The position numbers and the translations under genes were made by a program. Below are positions 43,700 through 55,689 of a stretch of 64,000 nucleotides of DNA, one piece after another (position 1 is the stretch's first letter; the number at the start of each line of letters is the position of its first letter). This DNA comes from Chloranthus sessilifolius (Eukaryota; Streptophyta; Magnoliopsida; Chloranthales; Chloranthaceae), in the NCBI GenBank assembly GCA_021018995.1, contig CM037598.1, positions 72,744,671 through 72,808,670 on the forward strand, read 5' to 3'. The notes below the pieces were generated by a model. That model ran no database searches. It saw only the letters and a program-made list of their open reading frames with translations, and was not told the DNA's origin.

Positions 43700-44649
43700 T
43701 GACTCGACTTTTTATTGCGTATATATTTTATGTTAAATTCAAGTCTTAACCTAACAAGCGCACAGTGAAAATTATAGTACTAGCATAGGATCATTTCCAT
43801 GAGGAAGTTTGTTATCTAATCATTTCTTTAGTTTTATCTCTTATTTAAATCCTTATCTTTAAAAACTGTTATTTATCTTTAAGATCTAATCTACTGGAGA
43901 AATATGAATAAAAGAATGATTTTTTAATCTAAAGTGCATAATATAAATTCTAATTTTCCTTCTTCAGATTAAGATCGTCAATCTTAATTTTCAGCTATCG
44001 GATATTTATAAATTTAAACAGTACCATTACACTATATTTCTAGTTTTTTAGCATTGGTCGTCAATCCAGTCTAAGATCCTATCAATACAGATTTAATCTA
44101 ATCAATAACTTTCTAAAATCTGGGCGTCCATCAAACCTTAGAAATTGAAGATGGAAAAGTAAAACCATTACACTAATCTACAAATTATAGCTTGAGTCGT
44201 TAATTCAAAACAAAACTTGGAGATGTTTACAAAGCAAATAAATCTAAACTAAAAAGCAAAGTAAAATATATCCTTCACCCCTCAGTCGCAGTCATCAATT
44301 GCTCCTAAGAAACTACAGATATCTACACTAATCTTCAGCACTCAATCGCAGTCGTCAATTGCTCTTGAGAAACCTCTGATATCTAATCTACTCTAACTAT
44401 TTTACACTACTTTGATCGAAAGAAAATATAACCTTAGGCGTCAATTGATGCTGAAATTCTTCAATGCTTATTCCTATGCCGAGCTCTCTTATTTATAGAT
44501 CATAAGGAGTCTGTTTACAAAGATCTAATTCTAATAAAATAAACTACTAAAAATAAAGGATTCCTAATATAACTCTAATTCCTAATTTTATTCTTTCTTG
44601 CTTTCTTTAGTGATGCACTTTTAGAATATTCTTTAATTAGCAGCAGCAG
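43700..44649 (-). mobile_element. Athila-related shared LTR, left part (R-U5)
   Basis: Begins TGACTCGAC (plus strand) beside the primer site. It contains a minus-strand TATA box (CTATAAATAAGAG, about 44485-44497). It continues at 57652 after the Tekay element, as shown by the AGCAG duplication. It is the 5' LTR of the left element and, by its right border, the 3' LTR of the next one. Confidence 0.7.
44645..44649 (+). repeat. Target site duplication of the 13-kb Tekay element, left
   Basis: AGCAG, identical to 57647-57651. Confidence 0.85.
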
Positions 44650-45383
44650 TGTGACAGCCCGGATTTCAGCACCCCAAAACCCATGCCATCGGCACAACCC
44701 TTGAGGCCGTGCCCTAATGACATATGCGGAATACTTGATATATCCACACAACCATAAGTAAAGAATGTACAAAAGAACAAGTACTGAATTAAATCTTCAG
44801 TTCTATAATATAAAGCCAAAATATATAACCAAAAAGATAGTTCTAATCTCATGCCACTGCATGGGCAAAAGAACCAACCCGAACCATCAGTGACGTATCA
44901 ATGGTCACCTCAGATGGTTCGACAAAAGAATATCTCACATAATTACATTATCCCAACAAAACAAGCTGGACATACCAAGCCGTATAATCTCTCTCAAAAT
45001 AACTATCAAAGTACACAGAGGGTCTTCTAAAAGAACTTCTCAGGTGGGGGCTCAGACTCCTCCACCAGAATGTAATCTGAGTTCTCGAGATCGACGTCAC
45101 TAGATGCAACCACTATCTCAGAACCTGTGATATATAGTCAAAAGGGTGAGCTACAACCTAGCTCAATAGGGAAGATGTCTGAACATGTAAATCTATCTTA
45201 CTCACATACATTTCATGACATAATTAAAACATGATTTCATCAATATAAAACAGTTAGAAAATAGTTTGAGATACTAGAAGAATGAACATAATACATTTTC
45301 CATACTACACATGGCTCTTACGCTCAACCGGTTCTCATATTACAACAGGGCTGGTCTCATGACTTAAATTAATTAACTTAAAT

Positions 45384-47740
45384 TGTGACAGCCCGAGTTT
45401 CGGCACCCCGACGCCCGCGCCGTCAGTGGGCTGGCGTCAAGACCGAGCCCCCGAACGAAGCACGTATCATACAGTTGCACAGTGGAAAATAAAGCAGAAC
45501 CAAGTCTAATGAATCATCATAGCAAAAAAAGAGAACTAGGACTATCATTCAAAAGCTTAAAATGACGGTTCTAATTCCATATGATTCCTTATGGAAAAAG
45601 AACCGACAAGAACCACCGATAAGGGCCGTACCTTACTGAAACATGGTTCACCAAAAAGAAGTACAATCATTCAAAAATTTACATCCTTTATAACCAATGT
45701 TAAACCACACATCCTGAATCCTAGGGCCGGACCTTCTCTGGCCTAGTACGAAGAAAGCAGCTCTCAGGGTGAATCTCCTCCAAGTCCTCCTCCGAAGCTA
45801 GCTCAGAAACCTCCCTCTCGTAAATCCTAGTGTCAACCTCTTCACCTAAACCTGTGACATATAGTCGAGGAATGAGCTTCATCCAAGCTCAGTAAGGAAA
45901 AACTCATAGCATGCATATTGTAACGGCAACATAAATCTTATGGCATAATGAAGCAGAATAATCGAGATGTATGCACAGTGTATGATCATGGCATGGAACA
46001 TAGGTACAAAGCTTATTCAAAATTTTAAAAGAGATAGGTCCACATCTTCTCTCAACACAAGAAAAGAAAAACTTAAAGTGGTATGCTTAAAATAATAGAA
46101 TGAGGAGCTATAGCCTCAAGCCCCGATGGAATACCCACCATCGTCGCTCATATGAACCATTTTCACATATATCCATGGTCTCATAAAGTTGGACACTTGG
46201 CCGAACATATTTACGGTCATGCGGTAGGAGTCACAAAACACATAGTACAAAGGTGTACGGATTAGCTGCCGTACCGATCGGGTATTCACATAAACGTTAA
46301 ATCGAAGTGTGTACATATAGCTCATCACCATATAAAGTGATAATTATAATTTAGATCAAATGTCGGTGAGAAGTGTGAAGATACTTGCACAACAGAATAG
46401 ATTGAATCTCGAAAGATTACACAACTCATGCATGAATCGAGAACGTATGGTGCCCATGCCCTTCCAAATTTTATTTGTAACCACACATATAATCAATTCA
46501 AAGAAACAATCACGTCATAATATACACATGTTAGTGTAACAATGCACATGGTGTCAAGTGTTCCTTACCTCGAGATCTTAACCTGCACTAGCTCACACCG
46601 CCGTTTGGGTTAGCCCTCTCAACATACCATACCAAGTCACCTAAAATATAAGATCCAATGTTCACTCATTAGAATAGTGCAAAACATGTTAGGATAACTC
46701 CCTTCAAAATCTCGCAGTCAAAACTTACCAAAAATTTGAATCTGAGAATTTCGATCGATCGAATAAATTCGATCGATCGAGCTCTCATGGAAGCCAAAAA
46801 TCAAACCTACTTCGATTGAACGAATCCCCTTTTGGTTGGTCTATCGAAAACTTATAATTCGATCGATCAAAAATATTTCGATCGGTTGAATCTTCCAAAA
46901 GCAATTTAGCTATCACACCTTTCGATCGGTCAAAAAATCATAATTCGATCGATCGAATATATTTCGATCAATCGAGTTCTCACAGAGGGTTTTTCCACAT
47001 TCCTGTTTATATATGTTTCGATCGATCAAGTGTGAGATTCGATTGATCGAACCCATTTCGTTCGATCAAATTTAACTTCGATCGAACGAATTTCCTCATA
47101 CTTCAAAGTTGTCACAATTTAAATCCATTTCGATCGATCGAACTCAATTTTGATCGATCGAAATGAACAGAAATCACCCATTGTTTTCCCCCCTCTACAT
47201 TAAGTTAAACTCGATTTCTTACGCTCCCGTGATCTAAACTTATGTAAAAACAGTTAACGACTTAATTTCAAGTTCTCGATCAAATTTTCATACCTCGATT
47301 TCCTCCGAATCTCTAATCCTAGCCTCTAGATCTAACTCGGGTTCACCAAAAGAATAGCAGCTTGTTCATCGCTCTATTTATGTCACAAGCTTCGAGAACG
47401 GATTGTTCTTGCATGCAATCAGCATTTCATCTCGAATCTCTCTCTTTCCTTTTAACTCCCTATGATCAACAATAACTAAGGTGTTGAATGCAATCCAAAA
47501 TAAGGCATTTAATTCCTCTCTTATACTTGAGTCCTAGGCTTAGGCATAAAACAGCTGCACCCATGTTGGGTGTACGAGAGTGCACTAACCCACAACCTAG
47601 CCTATATATGTCAAATCTCATCCGTTGGATTTGATCTATAGACATTACATCAACTATCGATACCATCCCCGACTTGCGGACCATTGGGCACACATATCGA
47701 GGCCTACAGATTAAGGTTTTAAAAAGTTTGGGATGTTACA
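45384..47740 (-). mobile_element. Tekay-family solo LTR (L8) nested in L7
   Basis: 2357 bp, TGTGACAGCCCGAG to GGGATGTTACA. Perfect duplication TAAAT at 45379-45383 and 47741-47745. The hairpin with changed top pair, TGAGCTT/AAGCTCA, is at 45873-45891. The palindrome array is of the TTCGATCGATCGAA type. Confidence 0.9.
46751..47165. repeat. Palindrome array, TTCGATCGATCGAA type (L8)
   Basis: About twelve CGATCGATCG-centred words, perfect or with one or two changes, spaced 10-40 bp, in the leader part of the LTR. Confidence 0.9.
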
Positions 47741-48546
47741 TAAATAATCCCCGAGCAATATAGCATCGAGCCCGATGGAATACCCTCCATCGTCGTCTAA
47801 TCAGACTATTTTTCATGTGATATAACCCAAGACTCTTTCATATAGCCGACGGGGCACATAACTCATATACATCCCTGAGATGTCTTACTGGTGTATGGAT
47901 TGGCTACCGTACTGGTCACAGATATCCTGCCAAGTCAGTCACAGGTATACCGCCGTGTCTGTAGGGTATTCTCCAAACCTTAAATAAATTGTGCAAGTAC
48001 ATATAGTTATTCACCGTGTAATTGTGCTAAATATTAATAATTCAAAGCCTGTTTAAATCCCATTCATGCACTTTCACATCATGTGGATATTCACATTAAC
48101 TACATTCCTGGGATGTCACTCGTTCAGATGCATCACTTAGATGCCCAATTTACATATACATCCCTGAGATGTCTCTTTTCTTATACTTATGCATTTCTCA
48201 TTTTCGTGTACGCACACACACCTTAATTTCACATACTTATCTTGACATTTTAGCACATGCACTTAACTAAGCTTTTAAACAATTTTGCATACTTAGAACA
48301 TCACTACATACATGCATTTGTAATCAAGTGTACAAGTTCAGAATATTCCCTACCTCATACATAAATTAAATCCACGGATCCCTCAATCCAAGCTAGCCAT
48401 AACCACCCTAAGGTCTGGCTCAACCTAGGTATGGCCAAACACATGCAACATATCACAATTGGTGTAAAAACATTGGGTTTAGAAGCCTAACCCCAACTTA
48501 TAAGCAGCTCATAAGCAAAACCCAACAAAAACCTAAATTAGCCCAA

Positions 48547-48820
48547 ACCGATCGAACGATTTTTAAATCGATCGAATGGTTTGGCAAATCGATCGAATGA
48601 TTTTATTTCGTTCAATCGATTTCCTCAGAAATCCTTTACACTTACTTTTTCTCTTTAGCAAAACCGATCGAACGATTTTAATTTCGTTCGAACGGTTTTC
48701 CAAATCGATCGAACGATTTCTAATTCGTTCGAACAAATTTCCCAGAAACCTGCATTATACCTCTTTCTTCTTTGGCCAAAATCGATCGAACGGTTACTAA
48801 TTCCGTTTGATCGGTCTTGC
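48547..48820. repeat. Palindrome array, ATCGATCGAACGAT type (L7)
   Basis: About nine words of the types AATCGATCGAACGATT and AATTTCGTTCGAACGGTT. The same words occur inside the element at 51752-51990 and in its other LTR (57200-57560). Confidence 0.85.
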
Positions 48821-49242
48821 CCATTTCCAGAACAGCTCGAGTTCTAACCATTAGAACTCACCTCATCAACATCCATACCCTCTCTTACCCATTTCTCACA
48901 CCTAATCCATTCGATTTATAACCTAGCAACTATAATTCATTAAAATCGCCAGGCTTACCTTTTCAATTGGTCAGATCACTTGATCCAAAGCTCCTTGTTA
49001 CACAAGGGTTTCATAAACCCCAAATCTCCAATCTCCTTTTGGTACGAAGACGCAATTCCGCAAGCTTCGCGATTTATTCTTAATCATACGCATTTAATAC
49101 GCAACCCTCAATTTCACAAACAATCACCCTCCTCTCATTCGCTCCCTCTTAATTCCTCAACAACCTAATTAAGGAGAAATAAATTCTCCCTTCTCTTTAA
49201 AAAGCCCTTCTTTACTTGGGTGCCTAGCATATATACCTAACT

Positions 49243-49243
<1 letters not shown>

Positions 49244-49309
<66 letters not shown>
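49244..49309. repeat. (TA)n microsatellite in L7
   Basis: About 33 TA units. Confidence 0.95.
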
Positions 49310-49310
<1 letters not shown>

Positions 49311-49489
49311 CCCAAAACAAACAATCTTACTCTTACTACCCATATACTCCACATTTCACACGTGACATAGCTAACTTAAGCTAACTAAGTAAGTCAACCA
49401 AGTCAACTCTGACTTGGTCCTACAAGCAACCCATCGGGCACACTTCCCGAGGTGCACTATTTAAAGTATGAAATTTTCAGGACGTTACA

Positions 49490-49503
49490 TTCTCCCCACC
49501 TTG
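49490..49503 (-). promoter_or_regulatory. Polypurine tract of Tekay element
   Basis: Minus strand CAAGGTGGGGAGAA directly before the LTR start TGTAACGTCC, a usual Tekay form. Confidence 0.85.
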
Positions 49504-50124
49504 GGAATTTTCATCCCCGAAAATCTAACTCAAGGGCTCTCCACTCCCAGGCATGGAAACCCACACACATAGTACAACCCATCCAAAACAGAATTACAAC
49601 CTCACATCCTGCCCATTCACAACAATAGATTGTGCAAAACTCAATTCACAGCATGTATTTAACCATAGACAACAACACCCTGCAAAATCTGATTCACACC
49701 CATGTGCAACAATATGTTAACTATTTTAACAGCCACATTACCACAATATCGCTAAATTTTTTCTTATCAAATCTATACAAGTATTCGGTTTTGATCAAAG
49801 AATAGTAACCAAACCCCATAACAAAACAACCAGAATAATTACATAACAAAACAGTCCCATAATAAAATATTCTTAGCAACCACTACAACATCAACATATA
49901 TAGAGCACACCCACTAGCTAAGCCACATCTGAACTATTGCACACATCAAAACAGGAAAACATAGAAAGCATCAGCAAAAGGTTATGTACAGATTTGGTGG
50001 CAACCATGCCACGATCGTTTGAAAGGACACATGTCAATAGGTACCTGTTTTAAATATTTACAATATCCAAATCTTTTTTTTTATATAAGCCATTCTCAAA
50101 ATTTTAAACTTCATAAAACTGCAC
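49504..50124 (-). other. Tekay 3' UTR
   Basis: No coding signal; AC-rich on the plus strand. Lies between the accessory ORF and the polypurine tract. Confidence 0.5.
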
Positions 50125-51467
50125 TCAAGATGGCGTGTCACTGGGCTGATCGCCTTCATCACCACGGTCTCCCGCACCTGAAGTCGACGCATCCGGAAAC
50201 CATGCCTGCGCTGCTGCCATCCGTTGAAGATAATCGGCGGGGTACATGAAGTGCATCTCCTCGAAGTGCAGTGCATCATAGTAGTTCAACTGGTGATTGA
50301 GTAACCGGTTGTTCTCTGCCATTTGACGAGTGTTCGCTTCAAGAGTGCGTAAAGGTCGGCAATGGTCGGTGTAGGAGCGCCCTTAGGTGGTGGTGGGGCA
50401 TGTGTCTGCGTATGGCGCCGAGCACGCTGCTGAAGCGGGAAGGTAGCAGCTGGCTCATCCTGAGTAGGAGCGTCATGCAGTGGCTGTTCTTGAGCATGTG
50501 GTTCAGGCTGTGGTGGTTCCTCTATAGCTGGTTTCTTAGTTAATTTTACAAGTGTATGATTCCAATCAACCATAGTGTATAGCTGAACATTTCCAGTCAG
50601 TTTTGGTTCATTCTTTGAGAGGGTGTATGTCTCATCACCCGCGTAATCCTCAACCATGAGTGAGATGAGACGCGCATAGGGCATATCCTCAACGGGTTTC
50701 TTCGCTCCCTCAAGCATTTTCTTGTACACATATTTCATTCCCTCAATGGCCATATGTGGTGCGTAAAACAATCGACCACTGAAATCCGAAAATAGCGCCA
50801 TTTGGACTTCACCCACCCATTCCGTTTTATGCCGCAACGGATACAAGTTACATTTAATAATTGAATCGAGCATCCAAAGCTCATGCGGTAAGTCAACTCG
50901 CTTAATTGAGTGACCGGATCCCATTCTACCATGTGTCATTTTGGCCGCCACATACTCGTAATCCCAAGGGGCTGGAAAAGGCTCAGCCAATGCAATGTCT
51001 TCATGATTATACGTATGAAAACATTCCAAGGCATCAGCCACGCCATCATATGTGAACTCATAATGCCTATTGTCTATTTTGGTCCTAAGCATGGTTGGGC
51101 TCTTGACATCTTTCATATTTTGGTAGAACAGTCTCACGATTTGGGGGTAGAAATTCTCCTTGCACGGTCGGAGTATCTCGGTCAAACCCGCCGTTGAGAT
51201 ATAGTTAAAAGCCCAATGCGTTTCATCACGCTTGGCGAAAATCTTTGGGTCAATGAACCACTCCAGTTCAAAATCTTTATCGGCCCACCACTCATTGGGT
51301 TGCTCATGTTGAGGTGGTGCTTGTTGTGGTGGTTGGGCCTATGTAGGCGGTCTCGACGAAGAACCCGTCGGTGTCGAGGGTTTCTTCGGTGGTTATTGTG
51401 ATGAGGAACCCGTCGTGGGTTTCTTTGGTGCGGCACCCGCTGTGCTTTGGCGAGTTTTCAGTGCCAT
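50125..51467 (-). pseudogene. Accessory ORF with plant-transposon domain, in sense orientation in a Tekay element
   Basis: Starts MALKTRQSTAGAAPKKPTTG, then two in-frame stops (TAA, TAG) in a Ser/Pro/Gln-rich N-terminus. A long open part follows with WWADKDFELEWFIDPKIFAK, ENFYPQIVRLFYQNMKDVKS, MLRTKIDNRHYEFTYDGVAD, LWMLDSIIKCNLYPLRHKTE and MPYARLISLMVEDYAG. A Pro-rich linker comes next. After a frameshift near 50337 the C-terminus has QMAENNRLLNHQLNYYDALH. The (Y)PQ(I/L)V(R/K)LFY.NM core is shared with the Athila accessory ORFs here and with the 'putative plant transposon protein' family. Its place after the chromodomain stop (52309) and before the polypurine tract makes it element cargo. Role unknown; nucleic-acid or host-silencing interaction would be speculation. 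Confidence 0.75.
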
Positions 51468-52308
51468 TTTAATCACACCACAACACAAGGAATTTGGGCA
51501 AGGGTTTTGCCCAAATTTTGCTAATCCTAGGGTATGGAACCAAATTGAAAATTGCAAAGACCTGGGAGAGGTTAGGGTTTACCTCTTTGTGTTTCAAGGA
51601 ATTAAGCATGCAAGCCCCGGGCTCGAATGGTGCCGCAATCACCGAAGTCGAGTGACACTCTCAAGCCCTAGCACTCCTCTAAGAGAAAAGAAAATTTTCA
51701 AAAGTTTTGATGGTAAATGAAAAAAAAATGCATGCCATATATATAACCTCAGAAATCGATTAAACGATTTTAAATCGTTCGAACAATTTTTGAACATTAA
51801 ATGCAGCCCCCGAAATTTCGTTCGAACGGATACTAATTCTGTTCGATCAATTTCCAAACTTCACTTTCCAGCCATTTTTCATCTCATTGGCCCATCCATT
51901 TCGTTCGAATGATTTTCTGGCAAAACTCGGGCCTTCCTATTTAGAATTCGATCGAACGAATTTTTAATTCGTTCGAATGATTTTCCCCAAAACAGTGTTA
52001 AGGCTGTATTGGCCTTCCTTCACACCTTATTGTTAACAGCCTTGACTTTCACTTGCATTTGCAAGACTTTAGCCATATATTTTACGCCTAATTTATGACC
52101 TAAAACAATATGCATCATCTATCCACTACCACAACTCACATTTCAAAATGATTAAAATGGCATTACCACAACTGGCACATCAATGTCGCAACTATATAGA
52201 TGTCAATACAAATTAATTTGGTGTTACATATAGCATCCAAAATTTAAGAGGCCTACATATGCATTACAAGAAAATTTTGAATCTAGCTTTACACATCGCA
52301 CTTAGCGT
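51468..52308 (-). other. Intergenic spacer of Tekay element between pol and accessory ORF
   Basis: 840 bp without coding signal. It contains a palindrome array (51752-51990) and an A-run. The GCAAAATTTGGGCAAAACCC word upstream of the accessory ORF may be leader sequence; no TATA box is obvious. Confidence 0.5.
51752..51990. repeat. Internal palindrome array, AAATCGTTCGAACGATTT type
   Basis: At least six palindromic words (AAATCGTTCGAACAATTT, AATTTCGTTCGAACGGA, AATTCGATCGAACGAATTT). It uses the same word family as the element's own LTR arrays and lies directly upstream of the accessory ORF. Confidence 0.8.
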
Positions 52309-52757
52309 CTATTGTTTCTCAAACAAATGGGGGTATAGTTCCTTGATTTCGACCTTGCACTCCCAAGTCGCTTCTTCAGCCGGATGATTTCCCCACTTGA
52401 CAAGTATTAAAGGGGATAGTCTTAGTGCGCAAAATTTGTTCTTTTCGATCCAAAATTTGAGTCGCCCCTTTGATCATGGTCATGTCTTCATGCACCTCGA
52501 TAGGCTGATCTCCCAAGATGTGTGTAGGGTCTTTTACATACTTTCGGAGCATAGAGACATGAAACACATTGTGTACCCTATCAAATAAAGGAGGTAATCC
52601 AATGCGATAAGCTACCTCGCCAACTCGACCCAAAACTTCAAAGGACCCAAGGTAACGGGGACTTAACTTTCCCCTCTTCCCAAACCTCATCACACCTTTC
52701 ATGGGTGATATTTTCACAAACACATGATCGCCAACGACAAAGTCCACGGTCGTCCTT
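52309..52757 (-). pseudogene. Integrase C-terminus and chromodomain of Tekay pol
   Basis: DHVFVKISPMKGVMRFGKRG and LSPRYLGSFEVLGRVGEVAY are the integrase C-terminal GPF/Y-like part. HNVFHVSMLRKYVKDPTHIL and QILDRKEQILRTKTIP lead, after a frameshift, into the chromodomain end LVKWGNHPAEEATWECK and the stop at 52309-52311. Chromodomains direct integration to marked chromatin and define chromoviruses. Confidence 0.85.
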
Positions 52758-53780
52758 TTGATGTCGGCATAGCTCTTCTGTCTGCTCTGAGCTGATTTAA
52801 GTCTCTCTTATCATCCGAACAATTATGGCGTTATCTTCAAGTAACTCTGGACCCAGTATAAACTTTTCACCGATTTCTTCCCAGTTGATAGGCGATCTAC
52901 ACCACATTTCATAGAGAGCTTCATACGGCGCCATTCCTATGCTTGCTTGAAAACTATTGTTGTATGCAAATTCAATAAAGGGTAGATGTTGATCCCATGA
53001 TCCTTATAATTCAAGCATACACACCCTGAGCATATTTTCTATCACCTGATTTACTCGCTCTGTTTGTTCATCTGTCTACGGATAGAATGCCAAACTAAAG
53101 TCTAATCGAGTACCCATACCTTCTTGAAACTTTTGCCAAAATTTTGAAGTATACAGTGGGTCACGATTAGAGACGATGCTGCTTGGAATCTCGTGCAAAT
53201 GTACGATCTCCATATAGAGTTCCGCAAGTCTTTATGTCATATACATTGTGTTGTAGGGAAAAAAGTGAGCTGACTTGGTTAGTCGATCAACGATCACCCA
53301 AATTGCATTGTACCTTTTCACTGTCTGCGGTAATCCCACGATAAAATCCATGGAGATTGATTCCCATTTCCACTCCAGTATCGATAGAGGTTGCAACAAA
53401 CCAGCTGGGTGTTTATGGTCTACTTTCACCTGCTGACAGGTCAAACACCTCGACACGTATTCGGCTATATCTCACTTCAAACCTCTCCACCAGTAACTCT
53501 TCCTCAGATCTTGATACATTTTGATGCTACCGGGGTGAATCACATATCTGGACTTATGAGCCTTATCTAGAATAGTTTACCACAGATCGGCATCAACTGG
53601 AATACAGAGACGTCCCCTGAATAATAAGGAACCATCTTCCTTTATAGAGAAGTCCGGTTTGGTGCCTTCAGTCACACCTTGTCGAATCTTGACTTACTCC
53701 GAGTCCTTCATCTGTAGCTCGTGAATATGCTCAAAAATCATCGGTCTCACTGTGACGTTGGCTAAGAAAGCTCCTGAAGC
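52758..53780 (-). pseudogene. Integrase of Tekay pol, inactive
   Basis: The HHCC zinc-binding part (IHPGSIKMYQDLRKSYWWRG ... CLTCQQVK) and core are present. The first catalytic Asp is in [12 protein letters not shown], and the Glu in TDEQTERVNQVIENML is kept. The second Asp of the family SDRD motif is Asn here (IVSNRDPLYTSKFW, codon at 53166-53168). Several in-frame stops occur. Strand transfer activity would be lost. Confidence 0.85.
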
Positions 53781-54225
53781 TTGCACCTAGATCTTTGTGT
53801 CATACAATGACAAATCTTTAAATAAATTCCACCTGGGCATTCCCATCATAAGGCTAGCTAACCGAGCCGAACTCTTACGACTCAATGCATCCGCTACAAC
53901 GTTAGCATTACCTGGGTGATATTGTATGGAGCAATCATAATCCTTGAGAAACTCCATCCACCTTTGTCGCCTCATATTTAATTCCTTTTGTGTGAAAAAG
54001 TACCTGAGGCTCTTATAGTCAGTGAAGATCTCAAAGGTCTCCCTATATAAATAGTGTCTCCAAATCTTCAATGCAAATATGACCACTGCCAGTTCCAAGT
54101 CATGTGTCGGGTAATTCTTCTCGTGATCTTTCAGCTGCCTCGACCCATAAGCAATCACTTTCTTATGTTGGTTGAGCACGCAGCCTAAATCGTTATGAGA
54201 AGCATCACTATATACTGCAAACTTT
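53781..54225 (-). pseudogene. RNase H domain of Tekay pol
   Basis: [20 protein letters not shown], then [40 protein letters not shown] and [11 protein letters not shown] match the Ty3/gypsy RNase H. The first catalytic Asp (YSDAS) is present, but the domain is out of frame with the preceding reverse transcriptase because of a deletion joint at about 54225. Confidence 0.85.
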
Positions 54226-55592
54226 CAAAAATCCCTCTACAAAATGTCGATAGTACCCAGCTAGGCCAAGGAAACTATGGATATCTGTTACCGTCTTTGG
54301 TTGTTTCCATTGCACCACTACTTCGATCTTAGCTGGTTCTATTGTGACACCCTCCTTTGAGACGACGTGTCCCAAAAAACTCTCTAACCAAAACTCGCAC
54401 TTACTGAACTTGGCATACAGTTGGTGTTCACGTTGAGTTTGTAGAGTAATTCTCAAATGTTCCTCATGTTCCTTCTTCGACTTGGAGTATATATGAATAT
54501 CGTCGATGAATACTACGACGCAAGTATCAAGTGTGGTTTAAACACCCGATTCATCAAGTCCATAAACGACGCTGATGCGTTCGTCAACCTAAATGGCATC
54601 ACTAAAAACTCATAGTGTCCATACCGCGTCTTGAACGTCGTCTTCTGGATGTCGACTCTCAGCTGATGGTATCCAGATCTTAGATCGATCTTAGAGAAAT
54701 ACCTTGCTCCTTACAGCTGATCAAATAAATCGTCGATCCTAGGCAATGGATATCAATTCTTGATGGTTAGTTTATTTAGCTGACGATAGTCGATGCATAG
54801 CCTCATCGACCCATCCTTCTTCTTGACAAACAAAACCGGTGCTCCTCAAGGGGACACGCTCGGCCTTACAAACCCCTTATCTAAGAGCTCTTGTAACTGT
54901 TCTTTCAATTCCTTCAACTCAGCAGGAGCCATTCGATATGGTGCTTAGGAAATCGGCTCCGTTCCAGGTGCTAAGTCCATGGCAAACTCTACCTCTCAAT
55001 CAGGAGGCAATCCTAGCAACTCTTTCAGAAAGACATCTCTAAACTCACGTACAACTGAAATTTTAGAAATGACATACTTTCCTTACTTGTCTTCCTTCAA
55101 AAATGCCAAGTAACCACTGCATCCATTTCTGATCAAACGTTCAGCTCTAATGGCGGATACAAGTGGGAGAAACTTTGTTCTCACCCCTATGAATCGGAAT
55201 GATCTCCTTGTATTCGGTCTAAAGATAACCACTTTGTTTTTACAATCGATCGTTGTATAATGAGTTGACAACCAATCCATGCCAAGGATCACATCGAATC
55301 CTTGCATATCCAACAGATCTAAATTTGCTGCTAGTTCAAAGATGTCCCCATCTCTAATGGTTACTATCACTGACCTACAGACTAAGTCCGTATCAACCGA
55401 TTCTCCAATCAGAATAGACACTGCCAAGATAAAATTCAATGTCTGTGGCCTGACCTTCATCTTCTTTGCAAATCGAGGAGTAACAAATGAATGAGTAGAC
55501 CCTGGGTCTATCAACACTCTAGCCACATATGCTACGCCACTCCCCCTTCCATACACTTGTAAAGTACCTATAGAGCACATATATGTACTCAT
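54226..55592 (-). pseudogene. Protease and reverse transcriptase of Tekay pol
   Basis: The protease has an intact-looking LIDPGSTHSFV active-site region and FDVILGMDWLSTHY. The reverse transcriptase shows [55 protein letters not shown] and the catalytic box [12 protein letters not shown] (about 54490-54520). Several stops interrupt it. It ends [12 protein letters not shown], after which roughly 45 residues of the connection region are missing. Normally made as one Gag-Pol chain with the gag upstream. Confidence 0.9.
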
Positions 55593-55689
55593 GCATCATA
55601 TCAAAACATGAAATCAACTTGATCAGACAATTCTACATAGACAATCTATATAAGTAATCCTTCTCTATCTAAAATTTAAGAACTCAATG

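Larger units (their letters stand above)
44650..49489 (-). mobile_element. Tekay 3' LTR (L7), interrupted by L8
   Basis: Starts TGTGACAGCCCGG and ends GGACGTTACA; about 2.5 kb without the nested copy. The hairpin TGAGCTA/TAGCTCA is at 45147-45165, the palindrome array at 48547-48820, and a (TA)n tract at 49244-49309. Confidence 0.85.
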
